A DNA stretch of 64,000 nucleotides, from assembly GCA_039619475.1 (NCBI GenBank), contig CM077116.1, forward strand, positions 177,411,863 to 177,475,862, in the 5' to 3' direction. Position numbers and translations under genes: made by a program. Position 1 is the stretch's first letter; each line of letters starts with the position of its first letter. Positions 35,510 to 47,159 of the stretch are shown piece after piece. The DNA comes from Icerya purchasi (Eukaryota; Arthropoda; Insecta; Hemiptera; Monophlebidae). The notes under the pieces are model-generated. The model had not been told where the DNA came from. It worked only from the letters and a program-made list of their open reading frames with translations, and did not search any database.

Positions 35510-36837
35510 TGACAGATGATTTAAAGAATTTTCTCCGGGACTATGAATTAATTACGCCTAATCTATCTATTCACAGTAGGACTGTTTTTTTTTCAGAGAA
35601 ACTACTAACACTATCTCTTCAAAACTATTTAGGTGACGTAGTACTGTTTCGACACCGCACATGATCTTTTATTGGCTGGTAGTGCGATTTTTTCTCGGTG
35701 AAAAATGGTTTCGCGTAATCGCCTTCTAAATCTGTAGACACTGTTTTCGAAATGGAGCAAAGAGCAGTTATTAAATTTTATTTCAATCTTGGTAAAACCG
35801 CTACTGAAACGTTCGCGGATATGAAACGAGTATATGGTGATGATTGTTTATCACGTTCGAAGGTGTTAGAGTGGTTTAAGCGTTTTAAAGATGGCCGGCA
35901 GTCTCTCGAAGACGATCCAAGGGCCCCCGTCCGTCAACGAGCTCAACCAATGAAAACGTCGACCGAATTTGGGCCTTACTCACGGACAACCGTCACCTAC
36001 CAATTCCGTATAATAGCAGACAAGTTGAATATTGGTAAAACAGTCGTCCACGAACTTATTCGAAACGCTTCTTTGGGCAAGCGCAAGCCATGTACGGGCT
36101 TTGTTCCTTATTCTCTGACGCCTGAGCAGAAAGAATAGCGCTCCAACTTATGCGTAATCTCGTTGAAATGGTTCAACAAAACCCTTCTGTATTCAATAAA
36201 ATCATCACTGGAATGAAACATGGATGTTTCAGTATGACCGGGGCCACAAAAGGTCAGTCGAGTGCCCGGTTGGGCGAAAGTTCGCCTCGTAGAATCGAAT
36301 ACCAAGACAATACTGATCACTTTCTACGACTCTCAAGGCATGGTACACAAAGAATTTTTGCCTCCAGGTGCCACGGTGAATGGAGCCTACTATTTAGGAG
36401 TTATGCATCGACTTTGCAAATGAATCCAACGCGTACGGCCCGAGCTGTGGGAACCAAAAGATTTTTTCCTTCTGCACGACAATGCGCGCCCGCTCACACG
36501 GTAGGAGTTGTCACTTAGTTTCTGGCGAAAAAACAGGTCGCCGTGTTGCATCATCCCCCCTATTCTCCAGACCTGAATACGTGTGACTATTTTTTGTTCC
36601 CCAAGCTTAAAACCACCTTAAAAGAGACCTGATTTGACGATATTCTAGCTATCCAAGAAGCAGTGACACGCAAATTGAACAGCATCGAAAGCAACGCCTT
36701 CTCCAGGAGCTTCCAGGCGCTCCAGGAACGAATTCAGCAATGTATTATGTTGCATGGAGACTATCTTAGAAAATAAAATTGTTTATATTTATTTTTCGAT
36801 TTTTAATCGCATTAGTCCCGGAACTTTTCGGACGCAC
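35510..36837 (+). mobile_element. Second mariner-family transposon, decayed
   Basis: The right terminus reads AGTCCCGGAACTTTTCGGAC followed by GCAC and TA at 36838-36839, a typical mariner end. A degenerate inverted counterpart (AAGAATTTTCTCCGGGACTA) lies at 35525-35544. The roughly 1.33-kb length fits mariner. Its transposase is on the plus strand and is of a different lineage from the one at 21864-23185. Confidence 0.75.
35752..36776 (+). pseudogene. Broken mariner transposase of the second element
   Basis: The first 128 codons (35752-36138) are an intact N-terminal part: IKFYFNLGKTATETF, SRSKVLEWFKRFKDGRQSLE and IADKLNIGKTVVHEL, the two helix-turn-helix motifs. A stop and frameshifts follow. 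The first catalytic site reads WNETWMFQYDRG near 36212, where GDETW is usual, so the Asp has become Asn. HDNA near 36478 keeps the second Asp, and HHPPYSPDLNTCDYFLFPKL near 36555 keeps the final motif. The C-terminus is readable to LHGDYLRK at 36774. The enzyme is dead. Confidence 0.8.
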
Positions 36838-36900
36838 TATATATATATATATGCATATATGTATATGCCTTTTAATACAAAATTATTTCAGTATCTACAA

Positions 36901-37079
36901 ATTAATTATAATTACGTAGTCATAGCCGAAAGACAATAAGCTCTGATGTTAAAATAAATTAAAAACAAAAAATTCGTTACATTTACGAGAAAAAAAAAAG
37001 TAACGAATTTTTTGCTTTTAATTTATTTTAACATCAGAGCTTATTGTCTTTCGGCTATGACTACGTAATTATAATTAAT
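36901..37079. repeat. Near-perfect palindrome, 80-bp arms
   Basis: Left arm 36901-36980 and right arm 37000-37079 are reverse complements with one mismatch seen. The loop is 19 nt, mostly A. The core AGCTCTGATGTTAAAATAAA reads in the left arm and its complement in the right. It begins about 60 bp beyond the mariner end. Confidence 0.92.
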
Positions 37080-37089
37080 CACAATATTT

Positions 37090-38030
37090 GACATGAAAAA
37101 CATTTTCGACGACAATTTCCATTAATAACGGTTTTAATTAAAGTGTTCTTAAAAATAATATTATTCGAAGATATTGTATATTTTCAAAATAGTCGGCGTG
37201 TTAGTTTCCTAAGTTAGTTGTAGATTTCAGCCGATTCTAACATTTTTTTTTTTTTTTGCTCCGACTTTCGTCCCTTAGCCATAAAGCCGCCACGACTTTA
37301 ACTGAACTGTAACCTACCATTTAACCGTGTCAGTGCACCCAAGATCTGTTGAGGTGCCTTGTTCAGAAAAAAAAAGAAAGCGTATACTATTCAAAGTGAA
37401 TTAGCTGTTGCAATTGTCTATATCCGTAGTTGTGGAAAACAACTGTTTTTTCCAGATCGTGAGAAAAAAAAAATGTTTATACCGTTCAACTATTCCAGCT
37501 GCAGAGAGGACAGAAAATTATCGAAATTGTTAGTAAAATTTTAAAATTTTGATTAATTATCGAAATTGTTAGTAAAATTTTAAAATTTTGATTAATTATC
37601 GAAATTGTTAGTAAAATTTTAAAATTTTGATTAATTATTACTATTTTGATTAATTATTACTATTTCTTTCCCGTTACACGATTTTCTTATAACCGCGGAC
37701 GCGCCAGAATTGCGTAAAGTAAATTATGTGTTCTCCGATACTATGAAATTAAGCTTTTCATAATTCACTTGAGGGCGTATGTAATGACCATCGATAATAT
37801 TGGGCCCGGTTCATCTCCCCTTGGTATCTTCATCAGAATAAACAGGATGCCTGATTTGTTCAGGAAACCGAAGAAATTAAAATGACTCAACAACTTAAGC
37901 GTGAATGAACATATGACCTGCTCTGGCTCTACACACACCTTTGCCAATAGTGACACGAACAATATAGCATTGAAATTGTGTACTGAAACTAATCATTAAA
38001 CACTATATTTCTTCTCAAAAATGTCCTACG
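37090..38030. other. Spacer with short tandem repeat
   Basis: Apart from the tandem repeat at 37520-37672 and a T-run at about 37243-37258, nothing was recognised. Confidence 0.4.
37520..37672. repeat. Tandem repeat, 39-bp unit x3
   Basis: Three identical 39-bp units beginning ATCGAAATTGTTAGTAAAAT, followed by two copies of a 19-bp derivative (ATTACTATTTTGATTAATT). Confidence 0.9.
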
Positions 38031-38036
38031 CTGGCC

Positions 38037-38304
38037 TTAGGCTTATTAACCCACACGGACCACTTTTCGACTTCGCAATTTTGTGGCTATGCTCTGTGGT
38101 TATACTGCAGTCGGAGCCAACCACTTTTGAACTACAATTTTGTAATCGTTTGAAGAGCCGCACGTTTCGACTGAAATTTAAAGCTGAGGACAGAAAGTGG
38201 TCCGTCTGAGTAGTATTGCGTTTATTCCCATCATTTTGTATGTTAAAGTAGTATTTTGAGGTTCTGCTGTGATCGGAAAGTGGTCCGTCTAAGTTAAGCC
38301 TTAA
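38037..38304. mobile_element. MITE with ~32-bp imperfect TIRs
   Basis: The left end TTAGGCTTATTAACCCACAC with ACGGACCACTTTTCG is mirrored at the right by CGGAAAGTGGTCCGTC and TAAGTTAAGCCTTAA. An extra copy of GAAAGTGGTCCGTCTGAG lies inside at 38193. No coding frame survives, although a frame spans part of it on each strand by chance. Confidence 0.65.
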
Positions 38305-38309
38305 TGTTA

Positions 38310-40490
38310 TCAAAATTAAATGTTCAAATATTTCTAATTTAAAAGCGTCATATCCGGTGGAATCGAAAATAAATAAGCGGCCCAACAACCTCCGCATACG
38401 GCGATAAATCTCAATTCGATTTTTTTTTTGAAAAATTCACAACCGACCTTTATAAACTGGAGTTTCGCCTGAAAGCAACGTAGAAAGTTATAAATAAAAG
38501 CGGAGAAAGAAAGAAAGGCAGAACGCGGCGAGAATGAAAAAAAGAGAGTTGTGAGGATATTAGGGAAAAAACGGGAGAAAGACGGTAAAGTGTTAGTCTC
38601 CATTAAGAGCGGAAATGGTCGCTTCTAATTTTTACCCTCTCCATTAAAAAAAAAAACCGGCTGACAGTGGCAGCAGAAACCCCTGGAACTCTCGATGCCC
38701 GGAATTCAGAATTAACCGAAAAATACGTAATTCTTACAAGCGGAATTAAACGTAAGAAAGGAAAAAGAGAACGTTTCAGTCGCAATTTATTCCAGTCTGA
38801 GTTCCGACGAGTGAAAAAGGTTATTTCCATCCCGTCCGTGGTATCCTGTTAAACTTAAAGTCGCCCTTATAATTAAATCATCTGTTCTTTGGTACACTCT
38901 ACGTTAATAAAACGATAACGGAAAATTACATCTTAATTTGAAAGCAAGCTCGGCCATCTTATTTTTCCAAGTACTTGTTCTTTGTCGCAACAAAATAAAA
39001 AAATTACGGCTTAAATTGGCTGAACTCAAATGCTATAACAGAAAGGAAAATTGGGTCATTGCCCCTTGCTAGTGATCCTAAAGAAAAAAGAGAAAAAAAA
39101 AGAAAGAAAAAAGAGAGAGGGAAAAGAGAGAGAAAAGAGAGAGAGAAAGAGATAAAAAAGAGAAATTTTTCACTTTTTATAATTTTTAGATATTTTTACA
39201 GCTTCATTGTTTTTTCGAAAGAAAATCATTACTTTTAATAATTAAGTTATTAAAGTCTTAAAATAGCTTATACTATGAGCATTAAATTTTTGGACCAAAA
39301 AAAAAAAAAAAAGAAGTAAAGCGTTAAACAGTAATAATGAAGGTATAGTGTTCTGTTGTCGGAAATTAATAAAAAACAAAACGAAGTTCTAAAAATGCAT
39401 TTTTGTAATTTCGGTTTCGTTTGTTCTTCTTTTTAATTATACGAAAAAATTCTATAAAATCGAAATAACTTAGAACCAGAAACGCGATTGTCGCCTGTAA
39501 TTTCGCGTTGTTTGTAAGTTACGTGTTACAACAACAGTTCCCCACTTTTTTTCCGGTAAATTAGCAGCGAGCAATGTAAATGAGGAAAAGGTTGAAAATT
39601 GCAACAACTGCCAAAAGAGAACTTTTGCGGTTTCGACGCCCGTCGTTCGAGAATGACATCTCGGATACACAAACGGAGCGGATAAATAAAACACGTCGCC
39701 GAAGCCATAATCCGGAAGGTAACGCTTCTAGGGTTCAACTTTAAGACAGATTTTTGCTTTAAAATTGCAACACTTCTTGTGTAAAAAAAAAAAAACAAAA
39801 AAAACATGCCACTTTTACCGTTATCAAATAAATCATTGACAAGCGAAATAAACAACGAAAGTAAAAACGACGATAAATGAACTTTAATGAACAAAGTGGC
39901 TGGTAATGGTGAACGAATAAAAGTAAGTAAATCGTCCGTTTCCTCGAGAATAAGCAAAATTATTTCGTTTACCTGCGATATTTTCGTTCTCATTTGGAAA
40001 TTATTTCGAAATCGTCGAAGATAAATATCCGCTTGAACTGGGACGAGAGTCGATTTTTTAAAGGAACAAAAAAAAAGAAACCCCTATTATCGAAAGTCAA
40101 CATGATATTCGGTAGGCTGTATAAGCTAAGAAAATGCGATGTAAAGAGGTTTTTTATCGGTGTCTTAATATTCATTTAGCGATTAATAATCGAAACTGAT
40201 AAATATTCGATGTTTATTATTATCGCATTCTCAAAATGTATTATTGCTCGTTTTTTTGTATTTCTGAAATTGATACGACGTTGTTTATCGTACGACGTAA
40301 ACCAAAAGAAAGGCGGGCGATTTAATAAAGAAAAGTGGGGCATGACAATATTTAAAAGTCACGTGTACTTAATGGTTTTTTTCCCCTTTTTGACGGTAGT
40401 GCATATACATGTATGATATTCGCCTTATAATACTTAACGGGATAATTAGACGAAAGATTTTTTTTGCACCATTAGTTTTTCCTTACAAAA
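38310..40490. other. Spacer with polypurine tract
   Basis: A polypurine (GA-rich) tract covers about 39080-39165. Several 60-150 codon frames occur on both strands (for example 39526-39993) but none has recognisable motifs, and opposite-strand frames overlap, which argues against real genes. Confidence 0.4.
39080..39165 (+). repeat. Polypurine (GA-rich) tract
   Basis: About 85 bases almost entirely of A and G, with repeated AAAAGAGAGAGA-type strings. Such tracts can form triplex DNA; no function is shown. Confidence 0.85.
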
Positions 40491-40910
40491 TGCATTAATC
40501 TGACCCCGGTCTTTAGGCTGCGTTGAAGTTAGGAGACCAAATTTTTGGGTAGAATCCGCTTTCATTATTCTAAATATGATTGTTGAAAACTTCGGCCAAA
40601 CCGAAACGAAAGGTCAGTTTTTTCAAATATATATTTTCAGCTAAATTTTGATTTTAAGGGTTTATCACCTTCATCTTTAACATGGAAGGTAAAAATTGCG
40701 CGGATTAAGACCCTAAAGGTTTTCAGAATTTTTAACCATTTCGCAGCATTCGTTTCAATGATGCGGTGGATCTTTCGGCTAAAGATATGTCTTTCAGTGG
40801 AATTCCCTTCTAATCTTACTAAAGATGGAACAAAGTGGAGTGGGCGATATGCATAATAGTCTTAATTTACCCGTGTTCGTTTGCCATTGTCAGATTCCTT
40901 CAATAATTTT

Positions 40911-40940
40911 TAGGATTCCGTGATAACTTACGGAATCCTA
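40911..40940. repeat. Short perfect hairpin
   Basis: TAGGATTCCGT and ACGGAATCCTA flank an 8-nt loop. It sits in the left part of the satellite-bearing region, and ACGGAATCCT recurs at about 43197. Confidence 0.8.
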
Positions 40941-41169
40941 ATAAGATGGCACACAAATGACAAACATATCAAATAAAAATCAATAACTCACCAACAGCTT
41001 GACTTATAAACTTCAAATTTGGAACATAAATCACAATTAAAATTCTCTTTAAAACGATCTATAACTTGAAGATGATCGATTGCCCTGGGCGTCAAAAAAC
41101 CCAAAAAACCGTCAAGAATATATACTCGTAATATGGTACATAAAACGACCTCAAAAATCACTTAAAAAA

Positions 41170-43250
41170 TCATAACTCGTCACTAGATAAACTTATAACG
41201 GTGAAATTCAAAATATAAACTACAATGCAACAGTACTTTCATAAAATCAAAAAATTACGTTACAAAAGTTATGTAAAGTTGCCCAAAAGTTCAAAAAACC
41301 GCAAAAAATGACGTGTCCCCCCCTAGCGCCGCGAGTATTGTAGTTAAAAATTTTGAACGCGGCTAAAAATACGCGCATCCCCGTATATTTCTCTAGTTTG
41401 GAACACCCGGCCTTCCAACTTTAAACCTGGACCTTCGCAGCGCCGAAAGCTCGAAATTTTGGAAAAAAATATTTTTTTTCCCCGGCATGTGATATATCGT
41501 TGGGAAGATTACTATTTGTCGAGAAGGAAACCGTATTTCATACCCTTAACGAAACTTCCAAAGTTGCCGTAAAGTTCAAAAAAGCGCGAAAAATGACGTG
41601 TCTCCCCCCCTAGCGCCGCGAATATTATAGCTAAAAATTTCGAACACGCTTTAAAATATGCGACTTCACGTATATTTCTCCAGTTTTGAACATCGAAATT
41701 TCCAGCTTTATAATTAGACTTTCAGAGCGCCAAAAGCTTGAATTTTTCAAAAAAAAAAAAATTTTTTTCCGGGCTTGCGATATATCATTAGAAAGGTCGC
41801 TAATTGTCGGGATCGAACCCGTATTTCATTTTCTTAACAAAACTTTCAAAACTGCTGAAAAGTTCAAAAAAGCGCGAGCTCTAATTTGTAGCCCCCTCTT
41901 GCGACGTGAGTATTATAGCTATACATTTGAAACAAGATATAAAATATGCGAATCCACGTATATTTCTCTGGTTTGAAACATCCGAGTCTCCAGCTTTAGA
42001 ATGAGACCCCCGAGGCGCTGAAAGCTCAAAATTTTGGAAAAAAATATTTTTTTCTCCAAGAATGTGATATATTGTTGGAAAGACCGCTATTTCTATTTGT
42101 CCGGAATGAAACAGTATTTCATTTCCTTAACGAAACTTCCAAAGTTGCCCTAAAGTTCAAAAAAGCGCGAAAAATGACATGTCTTCCCGCTTAGCGATGC
42201 GAATATTAAAGCTGAAAATTTTAAACGCGGTTAAAAAAATGCGCATCCCCGTATACTTCTCTAGTTTGGATCATCCGGATTTTCAACTTTAAAACTGGAC
42301 CTTCAACGCACCGAAAGCTCGAAATTTTGGAAAAAATATTTTTTTTCCCCGGGCATGTGATATATCGTTGGAAAGATCGCTATTTGTCGGGGACGAAACC
42401 GTATTTTATTTCTTTAACGAAACTTCCAAAGTTGCCGTAAAGTTCAAAAAAGCGCGAAAAATGAAGTGTTCCCCCTGTAGCGGCGCGAGTATTACGGCTG
42501 AAAATTTTAAACGCGGTTTAAAATTCGCGCATCCCCGTATATTTCTTTAGTTTGGAACATCCGGATTTGCAACTTGAAAACTGGACCTTCGGGGCACCGA
42601 AAGCTCGAAATTTTGAAAAAAATATTTTTTTTCCCGGGCATGTGATATATTGTTGGAAAGATCGCTATTTGTCGGGAACGAAACCGTATTTCGTTTTCTT
42701 ATCCAAACTTTCGAATTTGCCGAAAAGTTCAAAAGCCCGAAAACTAATATGTAGCAGCCCCTGTTTGGATCGAGAATATTATAGCTATAAATTTTGAATA
42801 GAGTTGAAAATATGCTCATTCTGGCATGTTTGCGTAGTTTATTTAAAATGTTGTGTATATATCTAAATAAATTTTATTTAAAAATCGTAATCTAATAAAT
42901 AGTGACAAACGAGGAAGTTGGTTTAAGTAATAGTATTCAAATATAACTATATAGAAGTTCGGAAAACAAACAAGTACAATTACAAATTTTTAAATATTTA
43001 TTGATAATTAATCCTTCCAAAAATCTAGTACTAAATAGCGTTTATTTATTAGAATTTATTTTTTTTTGCAGTACAATATGATGACATTGCGTCATGTGTG
43101 AAAAAGAACTGGACTAAAAACATCTGTTTTGGAATTATTGTTGTTTTGAATTTAGTATTATGTAAATAAAAATTATGGTTATCTTTAACTTAACATACGG
43201 AATCCTCAGCGCATGAAACCTCATGCTTGACTGAACTTGTTCATAATTGA
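41170..43250 (+). mobile_element. Satellite-bearing repeat element, copy B (5-6 monomers)
   Basis: The leader (41190-41285) contains GTGAAATTCAAAATATAAAC and ATAAAATCAAAAAATTACG, matching the minus-strand leader at 34790-34840. After the monomer array (41288-42840), the right flank at 43197-43245 has ACGGAATCCTCAGCGCATGA and CTTGACTGAACTTG, matching 34030-34075 inverted. Between array and flank, 42840-43195 has no match in copy A and may be an insertion. The shared order in two places suggests a mobile unit rather than a simple satellite block. Confidence 0.65.
41288..42840 (+). repeat. ~288-bp satellite, five full monomers plus partial
   Basis: The landmark AGTTCAAAAA recurs at 41288, 41573, 41861, 42154, 42441 and (changed) 42726, giving periods of 285, 288, 293, 287 and 285 bp. 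Each monomer contains GTGATATATCGTTGG-type sequence, a C-run before TAGCGCCGCGAG, and ATCCCCGTATATTTCTC. Monomers differ from one another by many substitutions, so the array is not freshly expanded. Confidence 0.9.
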
Positions 43251-43328
43251 ATTCGTTCCTTTGTTACTGTTATCTCCAGACTGCGTATGAACCACTCTAG
43301 AGAGTTGGACTTAAATTCTTCGTAATTG

Positions 43329-43450
43329 TGGAAGGCAGCGGCAACCCACCACGTATAATATGCGCGCTAGGTCGGTACACAGCAGACACACACGGGCTGC
43401 ATTTATATATCGATAAATCAAACGATTACTAATCAGTTCCGAGTGTAATC
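43329..43450 (+). repeat. Dispersed repeat F, copy 1
   Basis: Shares GGAAGGCAGCGGCAACCCAC, TATGCGCGCTAG, GGCTGCATTT and CGATAAATC with 50670-50790 in the same order and strand. A short third piece is at 53446-53480. Probably a SINE or LINE tail. Confidence 0.6.
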
Positions 43451-43873
43451 TTGAGCGTGTACACCTGCGTTGCGTATAGCGATTACCAAGAACGCTACCT
43501 GTTCTGTACAGCTAGATTGTACAGATCGGTAGTCTCAACGTTCGTAATCGAGCTAACGAACGAACGAATTCTAGTAGTGCTCCATTTGTTTTCATCGCTT
43601 TATTAGCAATTTTAGGATAAATTTAAAAATTTTTTAACTATGGGAGATTTAGTCGTAGCAGAAAAAACTTATACAAAGAACTACTACTCCAAAAGTATGT
43701 CTCATTGTACATACTTCCTGTTTAATTGTGGCGATCGCATCATTTTTCTTTTCTTTTTTAATGTAGTTATAATATAGTTTTGTTTTTTTTTGTTTTCAAA
43801 AAACTTTATTTTATATTACGAATTGTAATTTTGTATTTTTAAATTAACAACCGTATGTTCACTTATACACATG

Positions 43874-43875
<2 letters not shown>

Positions 43876-43911
<36 letters not shown>
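43876..43911. repeat. (TA)n microsatellite
   Basis: About 36 bases of alternating TA. Confidence 0.9.
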
Positions 43912-43915
<4 letters not shown>

Positions 43916-43989
43916 TACTACGTAATTCAGACTACCCCCTTAGAAAAAACGTCACAATTTTATGTAACGAAAAGATGTTCTAATTTTTA

Positions 43990-44775
43990 ACCGACTTCAA
44001 AAAAGGAGGAGGTATTCAATTCGACTGTATTTTTTTTTTTTTTTTTTATTTTATTATTTTTTTTTTATGTGTGTTACCACAGAACTTTCTTCTAGATGAA
44101 CCGATTTTGATGATTCTTCTTTTATTTGAAAGGTGGCGTTTGTCATGTGGTCCCATTTAAATTTGATCAAGGTCCGACCGATAGTTTTTGAGTTATCCTT
44201 AATAATGCGGGAGATTGAAGCTTTTTGGATGCTTTTCATCCATGATTGTTTTCACCGTCGGATTAGATTTATTGACTTAAAATACTATAAATTTGCCAAA
44301 TTACCATGGAAATGTAGCTTTTGGTGTTTTTACCGTGGAAATAAATGTTTTAATTTAATTGAATAAAAATGCACTAAAAAGTAAAAAATAAAATGCTTTT
44401 TTACAAAAAATAAATACCGACTTCAAGGTTTATTATAAAAATTTAAAAATGCACTAAAAAGTAAAAAATAATTACTCCCGATAAAATATATATATCAGAG
44501 TGATATAACTTAAGGTGATATCGTAATTCTTATACAACATTAACTTTTTGGAGTTGGAATTAAATTCATGTTAGGAACAATTTAATCAACATTTAATGCA
44601 GTTTTTAATTATTCGTTTAATATGAATTTGATGCCAACTCCAAAAAATTAATGTTGTATAAGAATTACGATATCACCTTAAGTTATATCACTCTGATATA
44701 TATATTTTATCGGGAGTAATTATTTTTTACTTTTTAGTGCATTTTTAAATTTTTATAATAAACCTTGAAGTCGGT
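43990..44775 (+). mobile_element. Putative DNA element with ACCGACTTCAA termini
   Basis: Starts ACCGACTTCAAAAAAGGAGG and ends in the inverted CCTTGAAGTCGGT. An internal direct copy of ACCGACTTCAAGG lies at about 44416. The left part resembles a repeat I recall as common in insect genomes (the pattern ACCGACTTC ... GGTGAACCGATTTTGATGAT-like), but its class is unknown to me. There is no transposase. The right half is a long palindrome. Confidence 0.5.
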
Positions 44776-44800
44776 ATTTATTTTTTGTAAAAAAGCATTT
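44391..44800. repeat. Long palindrome, ~178-bp arms with ~50-nt loop
   Basis: Left arm about 44391-44568 and right arm about 44621-44800. Example pairs: GAGTGATATAACTTAAGGTG (left) with its exact complement on the right, and TTGGAGTTGG with CCAACTCCAA near the loop. The right arm extends about 25 bp past the GAAGTCGG terminus, so the palindrome and the element at 43990-44775 are not identical units. Confidence 0.9.
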
Positions 44801-44864
44801 TTATGTAATGAAAGTTAAATGTTAGGATAGGATTTTTGTGATTACATTGTTATATTCATATGGA

Positions 44865-44985
44865 CCGATTTAGAATTACGTTGTAAATTTTGATCATTTT
44901 ATACAAAGTGTAGAAGAGAAAGAGACAGTAATTTATGCAAGGGGAGTCAAAGTGCACTGCCCCTTGCAAGGTCAAAATGACCGAT
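44865..44985 (-). repeat. Dispersed repeat E, copy 2
   Basis: Reverse-complement match to 10862-10990, including ACTTTGTATAAAATGATCAA, ATTTACAACGTAATTCTAA and the CCTTGCAAGGGGC segment. Confidence 0.6.
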
Positions 44986-44994
44986 ATATATATA

Positions 44995-45242
44995 TTGATA
45001 CAGATTGCGTGATTTTTAGAATTTAAATTTTTGTCCCTGTTCCGGATGCCATTTGATACGACTTTTGTGTCTTTGAGGTCCCTTTTACGGGCGCTATTTG
45101 ATACAAATTGCTACTTCGAGTCCCTCTTTCGGAGCGTCTTTTGATACAGATGGCGTGATTTCAGAATTTAAATTTTTGTTCCTGTTCCGGATGCCATTTG
45201 ATACGAACAACGTTTCTTCCCTGTTACAGGTTCACTTGATAC
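44995..45242 (+). repeat. Minisatellite built on TTGATAC
   Basis: TTGATAC recurs at 44995, 45053, 45098, 45141, 45198 and 45236, usually preceded by a CGG(A/G)(T/C)GC-like string. Two longer units also share GAATTTAAATTTTTGT. An inverted GTATCAA with similar neighbours lies at 46105-46111, so the motif may be the terminal repeat of a larger element. Confidence 0.7.
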
Positions 45243-45249
45243 GGTTTAT

Positions 45250-46108
45250 GTTGATGAGAGAGAGAAATGATTTTTCTTTTTATTATACGAGCATTAGGCT
45301 TTTATTTTATCGAATGTAAATTTAAAATAGAAAATAGAAGTAAAATAAAAAAAAAATAAACAACAATACGTTTTCGATCCCGCCCCAAAGCGGCGGGATT
45401 CTCTCCGCTAGAGATATCACGAAGTCGATACCACGTGTTTAATAAGCAAAACTTTTACTAAGAAATAAACTTATAATTGACGGAAAAGTTCACAAAAAAC
45501 TGACAGGACGGCGATCCTGATACATGTACTCGGCCACGATAGAAAAAAAAATAACAGAAAATTTCACTTTTTGACAAAATTAACAAAAAAAATATAAATT
45601 AAGCGGCATGGCGCGTAATCATTTCGATACACGTGCGACAGCGACCAGATATATCACGAACACCGAACGATCGACGATTAACTCTAACTAAAACTAAAAA
45701 ACGGTAACCAAAGGCTACGCAGAACTGTGTTCTTACAGAAACTTCTGCGTAGATCCCCCCACTAACTACCCTGCCTGACTTTTGGCGGAATACATTTGAA
45801 ATCTCTGCTTTGGCTCAAGGTCATTCGGCACACAGTACGGATGCGCGCTTTCGCCGCAAGCACATGTCACTGCCTAAGTCCTCGACCACTACTACTACAC
45901 AGACACTAGTGTAGTGTATCGTCCCGGTGCAACTGATCGAACGAACAGGCACGGGATTTCCATTTTGGCCGAGTAAGCATACTTGACAAGGCAAAGCGAC
46001 GGCTAAAAAGAACGATGTCCGATAGATCGTGAATTAATGACGTTTCGGGGAGTATTTTTATAACTCGGACATCGTCAAAATATAGCGCTGCAAATACCGA
46101 ATCCGTAT

Positions 46109-46156
<48 letters not shown>

Positions 46157-46980
46157 TAAGGTTGGCTAGAGGAACATAAAAAAATAAATAAAATAGCAGC
46201 TAGCGTTATTTACAATTCTGCATTGTTACCAACCGCTTTCTCGTCAGTGCTTCAAATTTTCGCTTGTACAATAAATTACATTTATAAAAGAATCCGTAAT
46301 AAATTACAAAAATCGGCATAAACGATTAGTAGAATAAATCACGTAGTCATAAATATGCATCCAAAATCGACCAATAAAGCAGGTTTTGTATCTGGCATAT
46401 TTGTGTAACCGGCCTGTATGAGGAAATATCAGAACATATACTATAATACAAATGAAAATGCCCATAATTATATTAAATATATGTATATTATACAGGAATT
46501 TTATTTTACAAAAAAATAATTGATGTTTTTTTAAACGAATGTTAAGATTTTTTTCTTAAATTATAAACACATCCAAGATGATGAGAAAAGATGAAAAATT
46601 CAAATTTTAATTTTTGTTTTTGCTTAATAGAGTGTTCTTTACGTTTATCTGATTTCCAGTTTTTATTCCAGACACTCTGGCTCTTATAAGACTGTTTAGT
46701 ATAAGCCCCGTACGTGTCGTCTATAACAAGGTAACTTGATCAATCATTAATTTCTAATAAAACCCACACCAGTTTTTTTTTCCAGCTTAACCATTACTCT
46801 AAGTTTACATTATTTTTTTTTTTTTTTTTAAATTTCAAATACTAATACCTTCTTTTTTCCTCTATGTTAAATTTTGTAATGCAAAATAACCTTCAAATAA
46901 TATCGGAGTGCAAAAATTAGTGAAATTATTACGAAAAAGTCTACGTATTTTATCTCACGTTGCTTTCAAAATTTAATACA
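45250..46980. other. Spacer, possibly the body of a TTGATAC-ended element
   Basis: No reading frame of note. A hairpin CCCGCC/GGCGGG occurs near 45380-45398, and the stretch 45640-46080 is GC-richer than usual. A (TA)n run lies at 46112-46154. No gene seen. Confidence 0.4.
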
Positions 46981-46989
46981 TATATTTAT

Positions 46990-47150
46990 ATATATTTATA
47001 CATAAACCTGGGAAAGTAAAGGTGGCCGAGAGAAAGGAACTGGCCCTCCTACTCTCATTAGTGTAGTATGGGCTTAGTACCATTATGAGAAGCTTAACTT
47101 CACAATCCATGATACCTTATCAAGGGTATGGAACTTTCTTTACTTACATA
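46990..47150 (+). mobile_element. Dispersed SINE-like repeat, family C, copy 2
   Basis: Carries GAAAGTAAAGGTGGCCGAGA, CCTCCTACTCTCATTAGTG and CTTAACTTCACAATCCATGA, ending near TTTCTTTACTTACATA. Same family as 10705 (-), 50385 (-) and 63725 (+). Confidence 0.7.
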
Positions 47151-47159
47151 CATATATAT

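Noticed and set aside
39526..39993. 155-codon minus-strand frame
   Set aside because: Low-complexity Phe/Leu/Ser-rich translation in AT-rich DNA with an overlapping alternative frame.
37519..42840. Tandem repeats examined as possible CRISPR arrays
   Set aside because: The units are contiguous with no unique spacers, and the setting is eukaryotic.
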